Shown piece by piece: positions 53,267 through 62,472 of a stretch of DNA of 64,000 nt. How positions within the stretch are numbered: the first letter of the stretch is position 1; each line of letters starts with the position of its first letter. Origin of the DNA: Soonwooa buanensis. GTDB lineage: Bacteria > Bacteroidota > Bacteroidia > Flavobacteriales > Weeksellaceae. The notes beneath the pieces are model-generated. The model was not told the DNA's origin. It searched no databases and saw nothing but the letters and a program-made list of their open reading frames with translations. Both the position numbers and the translations under genes were made by a program. Location: assembly GCF_900167905.1 (NCBI RefSeq), contig NZ_FUYZ01000012.1:1-64000 (forward strand), read 5' to 3'.

Positions 53267-53650
53267 ATGAAGAAAGAAATACTGAAATGGCTTCCATTAA
53301 TGATTTGTATTATTGTACTATATGTATGGTCTCATTCAGGTAAAGCAAATTGGAAATTTATAGACGCCACTGTGACTTCTGAGTTTCGATATAAAAGTAC
53401 ATCAAGAGGCGCTGGATATGATTATGTATTTTATTTGAATGGAAAAAAATATTCTAGAGTTGAATCTCAGGGAAACTTTTGGACGGGTTACAAATATTTA
53501 GCCGCATATGATTCTTTAGATCCCGAATCTGGAACATTGTTACAAATTAACATTACAGATTTTAAGTTTTCTTCTCCTAGAAATGGTTGGAAGCTAAAAG
53601 AAATTCCTTTTCCTGTAGATAGCTTACAAATTAAAAAGATGTTGGAATAA
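53267..53650 (+). CDS. Small membrane-anchored protein, tandem paralogue 2
   Basis: A 127-residue protein with one N-terminal anchor and a domain carrying AAYDSLDPESGTLLQI and NGWKLKEIPFPVDSLQIKK. It parallels the preceding gene. The two probably form a short operon. Function unknown; both may face the periplasm. Confidence 0.6.
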   Translation: MKKEILKWLPLMICIIVLYVWSHSGKANWKFIDATVTSEFRYKSTSRGAGYDYVFYLNGKKYSRVESQGNFWTGYKYLAAYDSLDPESGTLLQINITDFKFSSPRNGWKLKEIPFPVDSLQIKKMLE

Positions 53651-53658
53651 ATTTTCAC

Positions 53659-53700
53659 AAAAAAATAAGCGCCTTCAACAGATGTCGAAAGGCGCTTTAC
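53659..53700 (-). terminator. Terminator of the DUF4920 gene
   Basis: Stem TAAGCGCCTT (53666-53675) and AAGGCGCTTTA (53689-53699), with a T tract on the minus strand beyond the DUF4920 stop at 53731. Confidence 0.75.
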
Positions 53701-53730
53701 AATATAATAATTGTGATTGGTCGGTGTTGA

Positions 53731-54219
53731 TTATTTCACGACTTTAATAGCACTTGCTAAAAAGCGTGTTTCTGTTTTTGGATCTTTGATAGCATCAATC
53801 TCCGATTGTGGTTTTTTAGCATCTTCAGCGTAATGTTTCAGCTCGTTAACAGAAGTTGTTTTGCTTTCTGCATTGCCTTCTAGCACAACATTCTTCCCAA
53901 CTAAAGCCATCGGTACGAAGAAACCGTAATCTTTCATTTTAACAAAGAAATCTTTACCATCATCAGTTTTTAGTTTTACCCAACATCCTTTTTTAGGACA
54001 AACTTCGGTAACTGTACCTTTAACAGCAACGTTTTCAACTTTTGCTTCTTTCGTTAATTTTTTATTTAAATCTTTAACTGTAATTGCATTTTTCGCAACA
54101 GTCATTTCTACGTCTTTACCGTAAAACTCGCCAACTTTTGCGTCGCCAGCTGGTGGACCAGATTGTGCGAAAGTGATAACACCAATCCCTAATCCTAATA
54201 AAAATAACAAGTTTTTCAT
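53731..54219 (-). CDS. DUF4920 exported protein
   Basis: A 162-residue exported protein (signal MKNLLFLLGLGIGVITFAQ). The body fits DUF4920: GEFYGKDVEM, TEVCPKKGCWVKL with a Cys pair, and FFVPMALVGKNVVLEG. The Cys pair may bind metal or form a disulfide. Single gene in the periplasm. Function uncharacterised. Confidence 0.88.
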   Translation of the reverse strand: MKNLLFLLGLGIGVITFAQSGPPAGDAKVGEFYGKDVEMTVAKNAITVKDLNKKLTKEAKVENVAVKGTVTEVCPKKGCWVKLKTDDGKDFFVKMKDYGFFVPMALVGKNVVLEGNAESKTTSVNELKHYAEDAKKPQSEIDAIKDPKTETRFLASAIKVVK

Positions 54220-54252
54220 GCTAATGTTAAATTTTTGTAAATGTAATAAAAA

Positions 54253-56343
54253 TTATTTTGAAACAGACTTATCCAGCTTTTTATTTTTCAACCAATAAGA
54301 CGTCGCCTCGTATGTAGCCACAGTTTCGTTCTTTAATCGCTCGTCAATTGTCGTTCTCGGAACTTCATCAAAATATGGATTATAGATTGCTGGGATGTTA
54401 TTTTTTTGAGGTTTTAGATCATATTGTTTCACTTTTTTGGTTGGTGAAATAATCGTCAAAATATTATCTTTTATTAAACCTAAATCTTGATAAGTCGCAA
54501 TATAAGCACGCGGTTGATAATTTGATTTAAAAATATCTTGACCTAAAAACTGACTTTCATAATTGAAATTCATTAGACCAAACAAAGTTGGCATCACATC
54601 AATCTGCGACATCAAAGTGCTAACTTCTTTCGGTTGAATAAGACCTTCGGAGAAAATCATAGCTGGGATTCTGTATTTATCCATTGGCAATTCGGTTTTA
54701 CCAGCAGACGACGCACAATGATCGGACACGATTACAAAAATTGTATTCTTATACCAATCTTGTTTTTTCGCCATTTCGAAAAACTTCTTAATTGAATAAT
54801 CGGTGTATTTAACACCACCTTCACGCGATTTTGCATTTCCTGGAATGTCGATTCGTCCATCTGGATACGTGAAAGGTCGATGATTACTAACTGTCATCCA
54901 ATGGTTAAAGAAAGGTTTTCCAGTTTTAGCTTCGGCATTCATCGTTTGGATCGCTTTTTTCGCCATATCTTCATCACTAACACCCCAAATATTTGCAAAT
55001 GTAATTTCTTCTGGTTTAAAGGCCGCTCTATCAACAATATCATAGCCATTTCCGCCAAAGAAATCTTTCATATTATCAAAATAAGAATCGCCGCCGTACA
55101 AATATTTAACTTGATAACCTTTCGATTTGAAAACCGATCCAGTCGTAAATTTATTCTTATTATCTTCACGTTTAACAACACTTTCTCCAGCAGTTGGCGG
55201 AATACAAAGCGTTAAAGCTTCCAAACCGCGAACAGTACGATTTCCTGTCGCATAAAGATTGGTAAACATCATACTTTTGGTTGCTAAACTATCCAAAAAT
55301 GGCGTGATATTTTGCTCGTTTCCGTAATGTTTTAAGAAATCTGCAGAAAGACTTTCAATGGAAATTAGAACCACATTTTTACGAATTTCCGCCGAATCAC
55401 CAACAACTGGACGACGCAATTCTAATGGTTGATATTGACGTAAAAATTGTTTTTCCGCTTGTTCGATACCTAAACTTGGGTAGAATTTAACAAAATCCAA
55501 TTCTTTAGTATTAAAAGCCGTATAGAATTTCTCCAAACCATTGCTTTTAATTTCTTCCGAAAAGGTATTTTGATAATGTATTTTTTTAAGCTGACCAATT
55601 GCGAATAGACTCACTCCAAACAATACAACATAAGCTACAACAAAGACTATTTTTTGTACAAAATTTGGAAGAGTTAATAGCTCAGATTTTGTTTTTTTAT
55701 AAATGAAAATCGTAACGCCAATTGCAATTGCAATAATCACCGAAAACAACGGAACCACGGGATAAGATTCCATTATATTACCGATAACTTCGTTGGTATA
55801 GATTAAATAATCAACCGCGATAAAGTTGTAACGAACCCCAAATTCATTCCAGAAAAAATATTCGCTCACCGCATTTTGAATGATTAAAAACACATACAAA
55901 AACAGCGTAATGAAGTATAAAATATTTCTAAATCTTTGTCTTTGATTTGGGACAAATAAGAGTAATCCGAACAGAATCGTTTTTAAACCAACAAAAATTA
56001 ATGCAATCTCTGCGACAGAACCGCCATATTGTTTAAAAATATTATTTGGGACAAAGGCGATGTACAATGCAAAAGCCAATAACAATCCGAAAATAATGTA
56101 ACCCCAAGGTTTGTTGTATTTAGAATTGGATAAAAACAAAAAGTAAATCACCAAAAACACCGACGCAATACTAAAAATAAAAATATCGCTGATTGCGCCA
56201 ACTAACAAAATCCCCAAGCTTTCGAAAAAGCCAAAACTACTGGTTGTTATTGGATGAAAAAAGAAAACCAATCTCAACAAAAATGAAATTAGCAAGTAAA
56301 AGCCGCCTAAATAAAAATAGGCTTTTAGTTTTTTGAAGTCCAT
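54253..56343 (-). CDS. LTA-synthase-like sulfatase-fold membrane enzyme
   Basis: A 696-residue protein with about five N-terminal membrane segments (to about 265) and a periplasmic alkaline-phosphatase-superfamily domain. The nucleophile Thr lies in NLYATGNRTVRGLEAL, and metal residues include SIESLSADFLK and the late SDHCASS. In Gram-negatives the family moves phosphoglycerol or phosphoethanolamine onto glycans or lipid A. ATG 56343 is preferred to the TTG at 56379. Confidence 0.87.
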   Translation of the reverse strand: MDFKKLKAYFYLGGFYLLISFLLRLVFFFHPITTSSFGFFESLGILLVGAISDIFIFSIASVFLVIYFLFLSNSKYNKPWGYIIFGLLLAFALYIAFVPNNIFKQYGGSVAEIALIFVGLKTILFGLLLFVPNQRQRFRNILYFITLFLYVFLIIQNAVSEYFFWNEFGVRYNFIAVDYLIYTNEVIGNIMESYPVVPLFSVIIAIAIGVTIFIYKKTKSELLTLPNFVQKIVFVVAYVVLFGVSLFAIGQLKKIHYQNTFSEEIKSNGLEKFYTAFNTKELDFVKFYPSLGIEQAEKQFLRQYQPLELRRPVVGDSAEIRKNVVLISIESLSADFLKHYGNEQNITPFLDSLATKSMMFTNLYATGNRTVRGLEALTLCIPPTAGESVVKREDNKNKFTTGSVFKSKGYQVKYLYGGDSYFDNMKDFFGGNGYDIVDRAAFKPEEITFANIWGVSDEDMAKKAIQTMNAEAKTGKPFFNHWMTVSNHRPFTYPDGRIDIPGNAKSREGGVKYTDYSIKKFFEMAKKQDWYKNTIFVIVSDHCASSAGKTELPMDKYRIPAMIFSEGLIQPKEVSTLMSQIDVMPTLFGLMNFNYESQFLGQDIFKSNYQPRAYIATYQDLGLIKDNILTIISPTKKVKQYDLKPQKNNIPAIYNPYFDEVPRTTIDERLKNETVATYEATSYWLKNKKLDKSVSK

Positions 56344-56477
56344 AATTCGGTTTATAGTTGCTGTTTTTTGCGCCCGCAAGTTAAGATTTTATAAATTATT
56401 AAAAATATTTAAACTAAAATGTAACAAACTTGCCGTTTTGATTGTCTAACTATTATAACATTACAAATTATATCACT

Positions 56478-57302
56478 ATGAAAACAAATAAAATCTGTGC
56501 TATCTTATTAGGTTTAAGCCTTACATTAAGCGCTTGCAGTTACTCAAAATCTAATGGCGAAACCGAATTTACAATCGGAGGTTTTAACATGGGAAGCAAC
56601 GAAGGCAAAGGCGCTTTGACCGACAAAACTTACACTTTTGATTTTGATGAAATAAAATCTTCTAATGCTTTGGACGTTGAAGTTGTAAAATCTAGCACCG
56701 AAAAAATTGTTGTTAACGCACCATCGGATATTATCGACCAAATCGAAGTTGTACAAGAAGGCTCAGCTGCAGTTATTCGTATTGCGAGAGGCGTTAGAAA
56801 TGTTTCTACTAATCGAGTTAAGGTTAAAGTCTATGCTAAAGATTTTAACAAATTATCAGCTTCGTCAAGTTCGACAATTACCGTAGCAGACGACTTTAAA
56901 TCGAATGGTTTTCTCCTAAATGCATCTAGCTCGTCAACTATTAAAGGGACTTTCGATGCACCTTCTATCAATATCCAAGCAAATAGCAGCGCAGACGTTG
57001 TGGCAAATATTATGTCTAAAGATGTTATTGCACAAGTTTCTTCCTCGGGAACTATTAGCCTAAAAGGTCGTTCAGAAAGTATTAATGCTCAGGCTTCATC
57101 ATCAGGAGATGTGGAAGGTGCAGAATTTACAGCAGACTCTGCCATGTTACAAGCCTCATCATCAGGTGGAATAAAAATAGGCGTTAGAAATTCGGTATCG
57201 GGAAGTGCATCTTCTAGCGCTGATATTGTTGTCCTAAAACGAGGGAATCTAGAAAGTAAAAATATAAAAGAAAGCAGCTCGGGTTCTGTCACTATTAAAT
57301 AA
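56478..57302 (+). CDS. GIN-domain (DUF2807) lipoprotein with serine-rich helix turns
   Basis: A 274-residue lipoprotein (signal MKTNKICAILLGLSLTLSAC, Cys20) with a DUF2807 beta-helix. A striking feature is a ladder of SSSS or SSSG turns at a steady interval (SASSSSTITV, NASSSSTIKG, QVSSSGTISL, QASSSGDVEG, QASSSGGIKI, SASSSADIVV), as expected for helix coils of equal length. ATG 56478 gives the correct lipobox. Related gene at 45477. Function unknown. Confidence 0.85.
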   Translation: MKTNKICAILLGLSLTLSACSYSKSNGETEFTIGGFNMGSNEGKGALTDKTYTFDFDEIKSSNALDVEVVKSSTEKIVVNAPSDIIDQIEVVQEGSAAVIRIARGVRNVSTNRVKVKVYAKDFNKLSASSSSTITVADDFKSNGFLLNASSSSTIKGTFDAPSINIQANSSADVVANIMSKDVIAQVSSSGTISLKGRSESINAQASSSGDVEGAEFTADSAMLQASSSGGIKIGVRNSVSGSASSSADIVVLKRGNLESKNIKESSSGSVTIK

Positions 57303-57334
57303 AACTAATTTTTTGTCCTATTTGTGCGGTTTGG

Positions 57335-57348
57335 CATACAATTGTATG
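57335..57348. promoter_or_regulatory. Perfect 14-bp palindrome upstream of the LolA gene
   Basis: CATACAATTGTATG lies 63 bp before the LolA start and 33 bp past the GIN stop, between two plus-strand genes. It could be an operator or a stem of an RNA hairpin. No T tract follows directly. Confidence 0.35.
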
Positions 57349-57410
57349 TTTAGACTTTAACTTCTAAAAACTAGAAGCATCTAAACTATACGAACTAGAA
57401 AAGAATAAAA

Positions 57411-58055
57411 ATGAAAAAATTATTAGAAAAGACAACTTTGGTGGGGCTTTCATTATTCACATTTGGATTGTCTTTTGCGCAAAAAATTGACCAAAAATCA
57501 CAAAGCATTTTGGATGCTGTAACATCTAATTATAAGAGCAAAAAAAATACTTATTTCAAATTCACTTATGGTTCAGGTTCTGGAAAAGTAACCAAAGCCG
57601 AAACTGGGATTTTCTATTCTAGCAATGATAAATACAAGTTAAAAATCATGGGAATAGAACAGATTTTTGATGGTAGCAAAGTCTACAACATCAACGATTC
57701 TGACAAAGAAGTTACGATTGCAAAACCAAATGATAGCGATGTGATGTTTTCGCCGCTTAGTTATTTAGAATCTTATAAAAAAGACTACAATGTAACCTAT
57801 GTTGGCAAACGAAATGTTAGCGGAAAATCTTTGGATTATATCAAGATGACGCCTGTTAAAGAAAATGGTCTTTCGCAAGTTAATCTTTATGTTAACAGCG
57901 CCCAAAACAAATTAGTAAAACTAGAACAAATCGCTACTAACAACCAATTAGCAACGATTAGCATTAGCGATTACAAAGAAAATCAAAACTTATCTTCTAA
58001 TGTTTTTAGCTTCGATAAAGCGAAATATGCTAAATATTTAATCACAGAACTTTAA
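57411..58055 (+). CDS. Outer-membrane lipoprotein carrier LolA
   Basis: A 214-residue periplasmic protein (signal to about residue 24) with the LolA beta-baseplate. Visible parts are YFKFTYGSGSG, GIFYSSNDKYKLKIMGIEQIFDG and the SQVNLYVNSAQNKLVKLEQI pair of strands. It ferries lipoproteins from the inner to the outer membrane. An LptF/G-type permease follows, so the region supports outer-membrane biogenesis. The terminator at 58079-58114 separates the two transcripts. Confidence 0.88.
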   Translation: MKKLLEKTTLVGLSLFTFGLSFAQKIDQKSQSILDAVTSNYKSKKNTYFKFTYGSGSGKVTKAETGIFYSSNDKYKLKIMGIEQIFDGSKVYNINDSDKEVTIAKPNDSDVMFSPLSYLESYKKDYNVTYVGKRNVSGKSLDYIKMTPVKENGLSQVNLYVNSAQNKLVKLEQIATNNQLATISISDYKENQNLSSNVFSFDKAKYAKYLITEL

Positions 58056-58078
58056 TTTTATCATTAAAGCTTAAATAT

Positions 58079-58114
58079 AAAAAGTCATAATGTCTTTCGC
58101 ATTATGACTTTTTT
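58079..58114 (+). terminator. LolA terminator
   Basis: Stem AAAAAGTCATAATG (58079-58092) and CATTATGACTTTTT (58100-58113), with T run. The next -7 box TATTTTTG starts at 58119. Confidence 0.85.
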
Positions 58115-58118
58115 GCTG

Positions 58119-58126
58119 TATTTTTG
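58119..58126 (+). promoter_or_regulatory. -7 box of the LptF/G gene
   Basis: TATTTTTG matches TAnnTTTG, ending 25 bp before the TTG start at 58152. No clear -33 TTG. Confidence 0.4.
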
Positions 58127-58151
58127 ACGTCAAATTAGATAATTTTTCCAT

Positions 58152-59609
58152 TTGAAAAAGTTAGACAAATATATCATTAAAACCTTTTTCGGGCCATTTT
58201 TCTTTATATTCAGTGTCCTGTTTTTCATCTTCATTGTCAACATCATTTGGGTGCAGATGTCGCAATTCACGGGTAAAGGGCTGACCTATTGGGAGATTAT
58301 TAAGTTTTTGTTCTACATGAGCGCGAATGTCGTGTCGATGGTTTTGCCATTAACGATTTTGCTATCTGCCATTATGACCTTTGGAGATTTTGGAGAGCGT
58401 TATGAGCTCGCTGCGATGAAAGCTGCTGGTATTAGTCTGACGCGAGTTATGGCGCCACTTTTTATTACGGTGACCATGATGTCCTTTGTGCTATTTTTGT
58501 TTTCAAATAATGTCATACCCGACTTCCAACGGAAAGCTAAAAATATGTTGTTTAACATTGTTTCTAGTAAACCTGCTCTTAATTTTACACCTGGAGTTTT
58601 CATCGATCAAATCTCTGGCTATTCTGTAAAGTTTGATAAAATTTCAGGAGAAAATAAGGAAAATTTAGAAGGTGTTTTTCTTCACAAAAATTCAAATTCT
58701 TACGAAAACCAACAAACGATTATTGCCAAAAAAGGTCGTTTTGCAAAAGCACCAGATCCTAATTATTTAAAACTAATCTTGTATAGCGGTTACATCTACG
58801 AAGACGATATCGCCAACAAAGCTTATAACGAAAGGTTAAATCAGCCCAATCAGTCCATTAAATTTGATTCCTTAGCATTTCACTTCGATATTAGCGAATT
58901 AATTAATCAAGCCATCGAAAGTGAGAAAATCACGGATGATTATCGTTTTCAAAATTATTTTGAAGTCAACGAAACACTTGCCAAAACCGATGAAAACAAT
59001 AAGGTTAGCATCAATAGTATATCGAATCAGTCGATGATGACGGTCAATGCTTATGTTCAATATTTAGATAATCCACATAATAAAATTAAGGTTGATCCAA
59101 CGCCAAACTTTACAGGTGAAGGTCTCGCTGCGGACAAAAAAATGGAAGTCTTTTACAATGCTTACGTAAGACTTAACAACCTGAAAGACAGCAACAAACA
59201 ATCGCAAGACCAAATCTTGGAAATGAAAAAATACAAGAACAAAATGGTCATTTACCAACAGAGAATCCTCTCTTATTCAGTGACTTGTATTATTTTCTTC
59301 ATGATTGGTGCGAGTCTCGGATCCATTATCCGAAAAGGCGGAATGGGACTTCCCGTCGTTATTGCGATTATCATTTTCATTATTTTCTACGTCATTAATT
59401 TGAGTGTCGAAAACTTATCTTGGAAGGGACAACTCGATCCATACTTGGCAACTTGGGCGCCAAACATGATTTTGTTCCCGTTTGCTATTTGGCTGACATA
59501 CAAAGCTTTAACAGACTCTCAACTATTTGATATTGAGAAATATCGAACTTTGTTAAAACCAATCACGAAAAGATTTACAAAAACTAAAGAACACAAACGT
59601 TATCAATAA
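58152..59609 (+). CDS. LptF/LptG-family LPS-export permease
   Basis: A 485-residue inner-membrane protein of the YjgP/YjgQ family. Three helices lie in the N-terminal quarter (KYIIKTFFGPFFFIFSVLFFI first), a large periplasmic jellyroll fills about 145-375, and three helices finish it (IIFFMIGASLGSIIRKGGMG last-but-two). It would form the LptB2FG exporter with an ATPase encoded elsewhere. Start TTG 58152. A GNAT gene begins 1 bp after the stop. Confidence 0.92.
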   Translation: MKKLDKYIIKTFFGPFFFIFSVLFFIFIVNIIWVQMSQFTGKGLTYWEIIKFLFYMSANVVSMVLPLTILLSAIMTFGDFGERYELAAMKAAGISLTRVMAPLFITVTMMSFVLFLFSNNVIPDFQRKAKNMLFNIVSSKPALNFTPGVFIDQISGYSVKFDKISGENKENLEGVFLHKNSNSYENQQTIIAKKGRFAKAPDPNYLKLILYSGYIYEDDIANKAYNERLNQPNQSIKFDSLAFHFDISELINQAIESEKITDDYRFQNYFEVNETLAKTDENNKVSINSISNQSMMTVNAYVQYLDNPHNKIKVDPTPNFTGEGLAADKKMEVFYNAYVRLNNLKDSNKQSQDQILEMKKYKNKMVIYQQRILSYSVTCIIFFMIGASLGSIIRKGGMGLPVVIAIIIFIIFYVINLSVENLSWKGQLDPYLATWAPNMILFPFAIWLTYKALTDSQLFDIEKYRTLLKPITKRFTKTKEHKRYQ

Positions 59610-59610
59610 T

Positions 59611-60141
59611 ATGGAATTCTCGCTGCAACCACGATTAGAAAACGATTTTTTGATTTTGGAACCACTTCAAAAAGAAGATTTCGAAGCTTTGTACAAAGTT
59701 GCATCCGAAAAGGAAGTTTGGGCGCAACATCCCAATCCTGATCGTTACAAAAGAGAAGTTTTCCAAAACTTTTTCGAAGGTGCCATACAAAGCGGAGGTG
59801 CGTTCAAAATTTATGATAAAAACTCTGGCGAATTAGCAGGAAGTTCGCGCTTTTACGATTACAATGATGCTGACAATAGTATCTTAATTGGTTACACTTT
59901 TTATGGAACTAATTTTTGGGGAACTGGGCTTAATCACAAAGCGAAACGCATCATGATGGACTATATTTTCCAGTATGTTGATAAAGTTATTTTCCACATT
60001 GGCGCAGAAAATCTACGTTCTCAAATTTCTATTTCTCGTCTCGGTGCCGAAAAATTTGACGAACAATTGGTTGAATATTTTGGAGAAAGTCCAAAATTAA
60101 ATTTCATTTATCAAATTAAAAAAGAGAATTACCTGAAATAA
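59611..60141 (+). CDS. GNAT-family N-acetyltransferase
   Basis: A 176-residue acetyltransferase of the RimJ/RimL type. LENDFLILEPLQKEDFEALY opens it, the acetyl-CoA-binding region is TFYGTNFWGTGLNHKAKRI, and HIGAENLRSQISISRLG is the conserved C-terminal strand. The substrate, protein N-terminus or small amine, is not evident. It is 1 bp downstream of the LptF/G gene. Confidence 0.92.
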   Translation: MEFSLQPRLENDFLILEPLQKEDFEALYKVASEKEVWAQHPNPDRYKREVFQNFFEGAIQSGGAFKIYDKNSGELAGSSRFYDYNDADNSILIGYTFYGTNFWGTGLNHKAKRIMMDYIFQYVDKVIFHIGAENLRSQISISRLGAEKFDEQLVEYFGESPKLNFIYQIKKENYLK

Positions 60142-60157
60142 TTTCATTTTTAAAATT

Positions 60158-60192
60158 AAAACCTCATACATCTTAAAAACATATGAGGTTTT
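60158..60192. terminator. Bidirectional terminator (GNAT / purE)
   Basis: Stem AAAACCTCATA (60158-60168) and TATGAGGTTTT (60182-60192) between convergent genes ending at 60141 and 60216. Confidence 0.8.
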
Positions 60193-60215
60193 CTAAAATC
60201 GAATAAGCTCGAATA

Positions 60216-60716
60216 TTAATCGTATTGGTTCGGATGTTTAGCTTTAATATCGCTGACCGTTCCCAAAACTTTTTCTTTTAAAGAATCTTGATATTGCTGC
60301 ATTTTGTTAGAAACATCTTCATCAGAAGTTCCTATAATTTTAGCGGCTAAAATTCCAGCATTTAGTGCACCATTTAATGCAACAGTTGCCACAGGAATTC
60401 CGCCTGGCATTTGCAAAATGGACAAAACCGAATCCCAACCATCAATAGAATTACTCGACAAAATCGGAACACCAATCACAGGAATCGTCGTGCAACTCGC
60501 CACCATACCAGGAAGATGCGCCGCCCCGCCAGCTCCAGCGATTATCACTTTCAGTCCTCGTTCTTTTGCTTTTTGTGCATAATCGAACATACGCTCTGGC
60601 GTTCTGTGCGCCGAAACCACTGTCAACTCGTAAGGAATTCCTAGTTTTTTTAGAAAATCTGCTGCTTGTTCCATAATCGGAAGATCGCTTTGACTTCCCA
60701 TAATTATTCCTACCAT
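60216..60716 (-). CDS. purE: 5-(carboxyamino)imidazole ribonucleotide mutase PurE
   Basis: PurE converts N5-CAIR to CAIR in purine synthesis. The 166-residue class I enzyme has the family motifs [40 protein letters not shown] and the C-terminal LSNKMQQYQ-type helix. Active as an octamer in the cytoplasm. The usual partner purK is not adjacent in this window. A minus-strand TTG-N21-TATCTTTG promoter (TATCTTTG at 60737-60744, TTG complement at 60766-60768) lies upstream. Confidence 0.96.
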   Translation of the reverse strand: MVGIIMGSQSDLPIMEQAADFLKKLGIPYELTVVSAHRTPERMFDYAQKAKERGLKVIIAGAGGAAHLPGMVASCTTIPVIGVPILSSNSIDGWDSVLSILQMPGGIPVATVALNGALNAGILAAKIIGTSDEDVSNKMQQYQDSLKEKVLGTVSDIKAKHPNQYD

Positions 60717-60736
60717 TTCATTTTTTATTAGATTTT

Positions 60737-60768
60737 CAAAGATAAAAATTAATAAAAGACGAAACCAA
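60737..60768 (-). promoter_or_regulatory. purE promoter (TTG-N21-TATCTTTG)
   Basis: On the minus strand TTG (60766-60768) and TATCTTTG (60737-60744) are spaced 21 bp, 20 bp before the start codon. Confidence 0.55.
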
Positions 60769-60828
60769 TTTGAATAAAAATTGATCTGTAAAAAGTATCT
60801 GTAAAGCCTATTTTGCCCTCGAAAAGTC

Positions 60829-60836
60829 TATCTTTG
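60829..60836 (+). promoter_or_regulatory. -7 box of the EamA transporter gene
   Basis: TATCTTTG matches TAnnTTTG and ends 22 bp before the TTG start at 60859. Confidence 0.4.
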
Positions 60837-60858
60837 CAACTTCTTATTTCACTAAAAC

Positions 60859-61764
60859 TTGAAAAACTACAAATTACTTTTCGCCATTTTAACCGTCGCA
60901 CTCGTCTGGGGAACCACCTTCATGGGAATTCGCGTTGCCGTAGAAACAATTCCGGGCTGGTTTGTAGCGGGAATTCGTCAATTTTTGGCAGGATTAATTA
61001 TGTTGACCATTCTATTATTTCGTAAAGAATTAAAATGGATTGGTTGGAAAAATTTTGGATACCAAATTGTTTTTTCGGTTTTAATGTTAGTCATGGCAAA
61101 TGGTCTAACCACCGTTGCTGAAGAAGAATTAAGCAGTAGTTTGGCGGCGTTAATTAGTGCTTGTTCTCCTATTTTAGTCTTTATCGGAAGTCTATTTTTA
61201 GGTTTACAAAAATTTAGTTTTAAATCATTATTAGGCGTTATCATTTGTTTCAGCGGGATTCTAATGATTTTTTGGGATGGATTACAAGACCTTGCTATTC
61301 CTGAATATCGAAACGGCATTATCATGATGTTTTTCGCAATTTTAGGTTGGGCAGGTGGCACTATTTTCACAAAAAAAATGAATATCAAATCCGAGAATAT
61401 TTCGCTTAATCTGGTCTATCAATTTTTATTTGCAGGCGTTTTCCAAATTCTATTAGCATTTTTAGTAACTGACAACTATAATTTTGGAAATTGGAGCTCG
61501 AAAAGTATTGCTGCAATGCTCTATTTGGCGGTTTTTGGTTCTGTTATTACCTTCTTTGCGTTTCATTATGCGTTGACAAAAATTAGTCCGATTCAGGTTT
61601 CTATTTTATCTTATATCAACACAATTATCGCTATATTTTTGGGTTGGCTGTTGCTAGATGAAAAAATCACCATTCAGTTTATTTTGGCTGCAATATTGAT
61701 TATTTGTGGTGTTTTCATTATCAATTATAAGCCCGAAATGTTTAGAAGAAAAGTTTTAAAATAG
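60859..61764 (+). CDS. EamA-family (drug/metabolite) transporter
   Basis: A 301-residue inner-membrane protein with ten membrane segments in two EamA repeats. Each repeat shows the VWGTTFMGIRVAVE and GWAGGTIFTKKMN type openings. The family exports small metabolites or amino acids; substrate unknown. Start TTG 60859. It is convergent with the ABC-F remnant. Confidence 0.93.
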   Translation: MKNYKLLFAILTVALVWGTTFMGIRVAVETIPGWFVAGIRQFLAGLIMLTILLFRKELKWIGWKNFGYQIVFSVLMLVMANGLTTVAEEELSSSLAALISACSPILVFIGSLFLGLQKFSFKSLLGVIICFSGILMIFWDGLQDLAIPEYRNGIIMMFFAILGWAGGTIFTKKMNIKSENISLNLVYQFLFAGVFQILLAFLVTDNYNFGNWSSKSIAAMLYLAVFGSVITFFAFHYALTKISPIQVSILSYINTIIAIFLGWLLLDEKITIQFILAAILIICGVFIINYKPEMFRRKVLK

Positions 61765-62472
61765 TTACAAAAAAATCTCTTTTTGCATATTCAAATCCTT
61801 TAAAAATTCATGATCGTGAGAAATAACGAGCAAACTTCCTTTGTAATCTTGCAAAGCAGAAGTTAGGATTTCAACATTTTCCAAATCGAGGTTGTTGGTT
61901 GGTTCGTCCAAGACGATTAAATCAGGCGCTTTTCCTATAATTGAAAGACAAGCAAGCAACAATCGCATTCTTTCGCTACCACTTAAACTTGAGACTTTTT
62001 TGTTCCAAACTTCTTTTCGAAATAAAAATCTTGTTAAAATTGTTTTCAATTCGTGGTCGGGAATTGGAGTTTTATTAAAATGCTCGGCTTGGTCTAAAAC
62101 ACTGAAATTTTCATTTAAACTCGAATAATTTTGGTCTAGATAAATGGATTTAAAATCTACTTTTTCAATTTTTCCTTTTGATGGTTTCAAATCTCCGAGA
62201 AGAAGTTTTACCAACGTTGATTTTCCAGAAGCATTATTTCCTTTAATTGCCCAACGTTCGCCACTTAAAATCTGGAGGTTCAAATCTTCTTTCCACAAAA
62301 AATCGTATTTATATTTAAAATTAAGCTCCTTCACATCAAACAAAATTTTTCCTTGATGCAAAGCAGAATCATCAAAATTAAATTTCATTTGTTGCAGTTG
62401 CGAAACTTCTCGTCTTAACTTCGATAAATCCTCAGAAATTCCGCCAATTTTTTCAGCGTGAACATCTTTCAT
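61765..62472 (-). pseudogene. ABC-F ATPase, C-terminal half only (5' truncated)
   Basis: A 235-residue reading frame that opens in the middle of an ABC-F linker (KMKDVHAEKIGGISEDLSKL) and then has one complete ATPase domain: Walker A GNNASGKST, signature LSGSERMRL, Walker B LIVLDEP and the switch His. ABC-F proteins normally carry two ATPase domains in about 530 residues. The first domain is missing and nothing like it lies upstream. Its start codon overlaps the stop of the DUF4870 gene by four bases (ATGA). Confidence 0.85.

Noticed and set aside
45477-57302. GIN (DUF2807) genes at both ends as a duplicated segment
   Set aside because: Only the fold is shared; sequence similarity is low and neighbours differ, so a segmental duplication is not supported.
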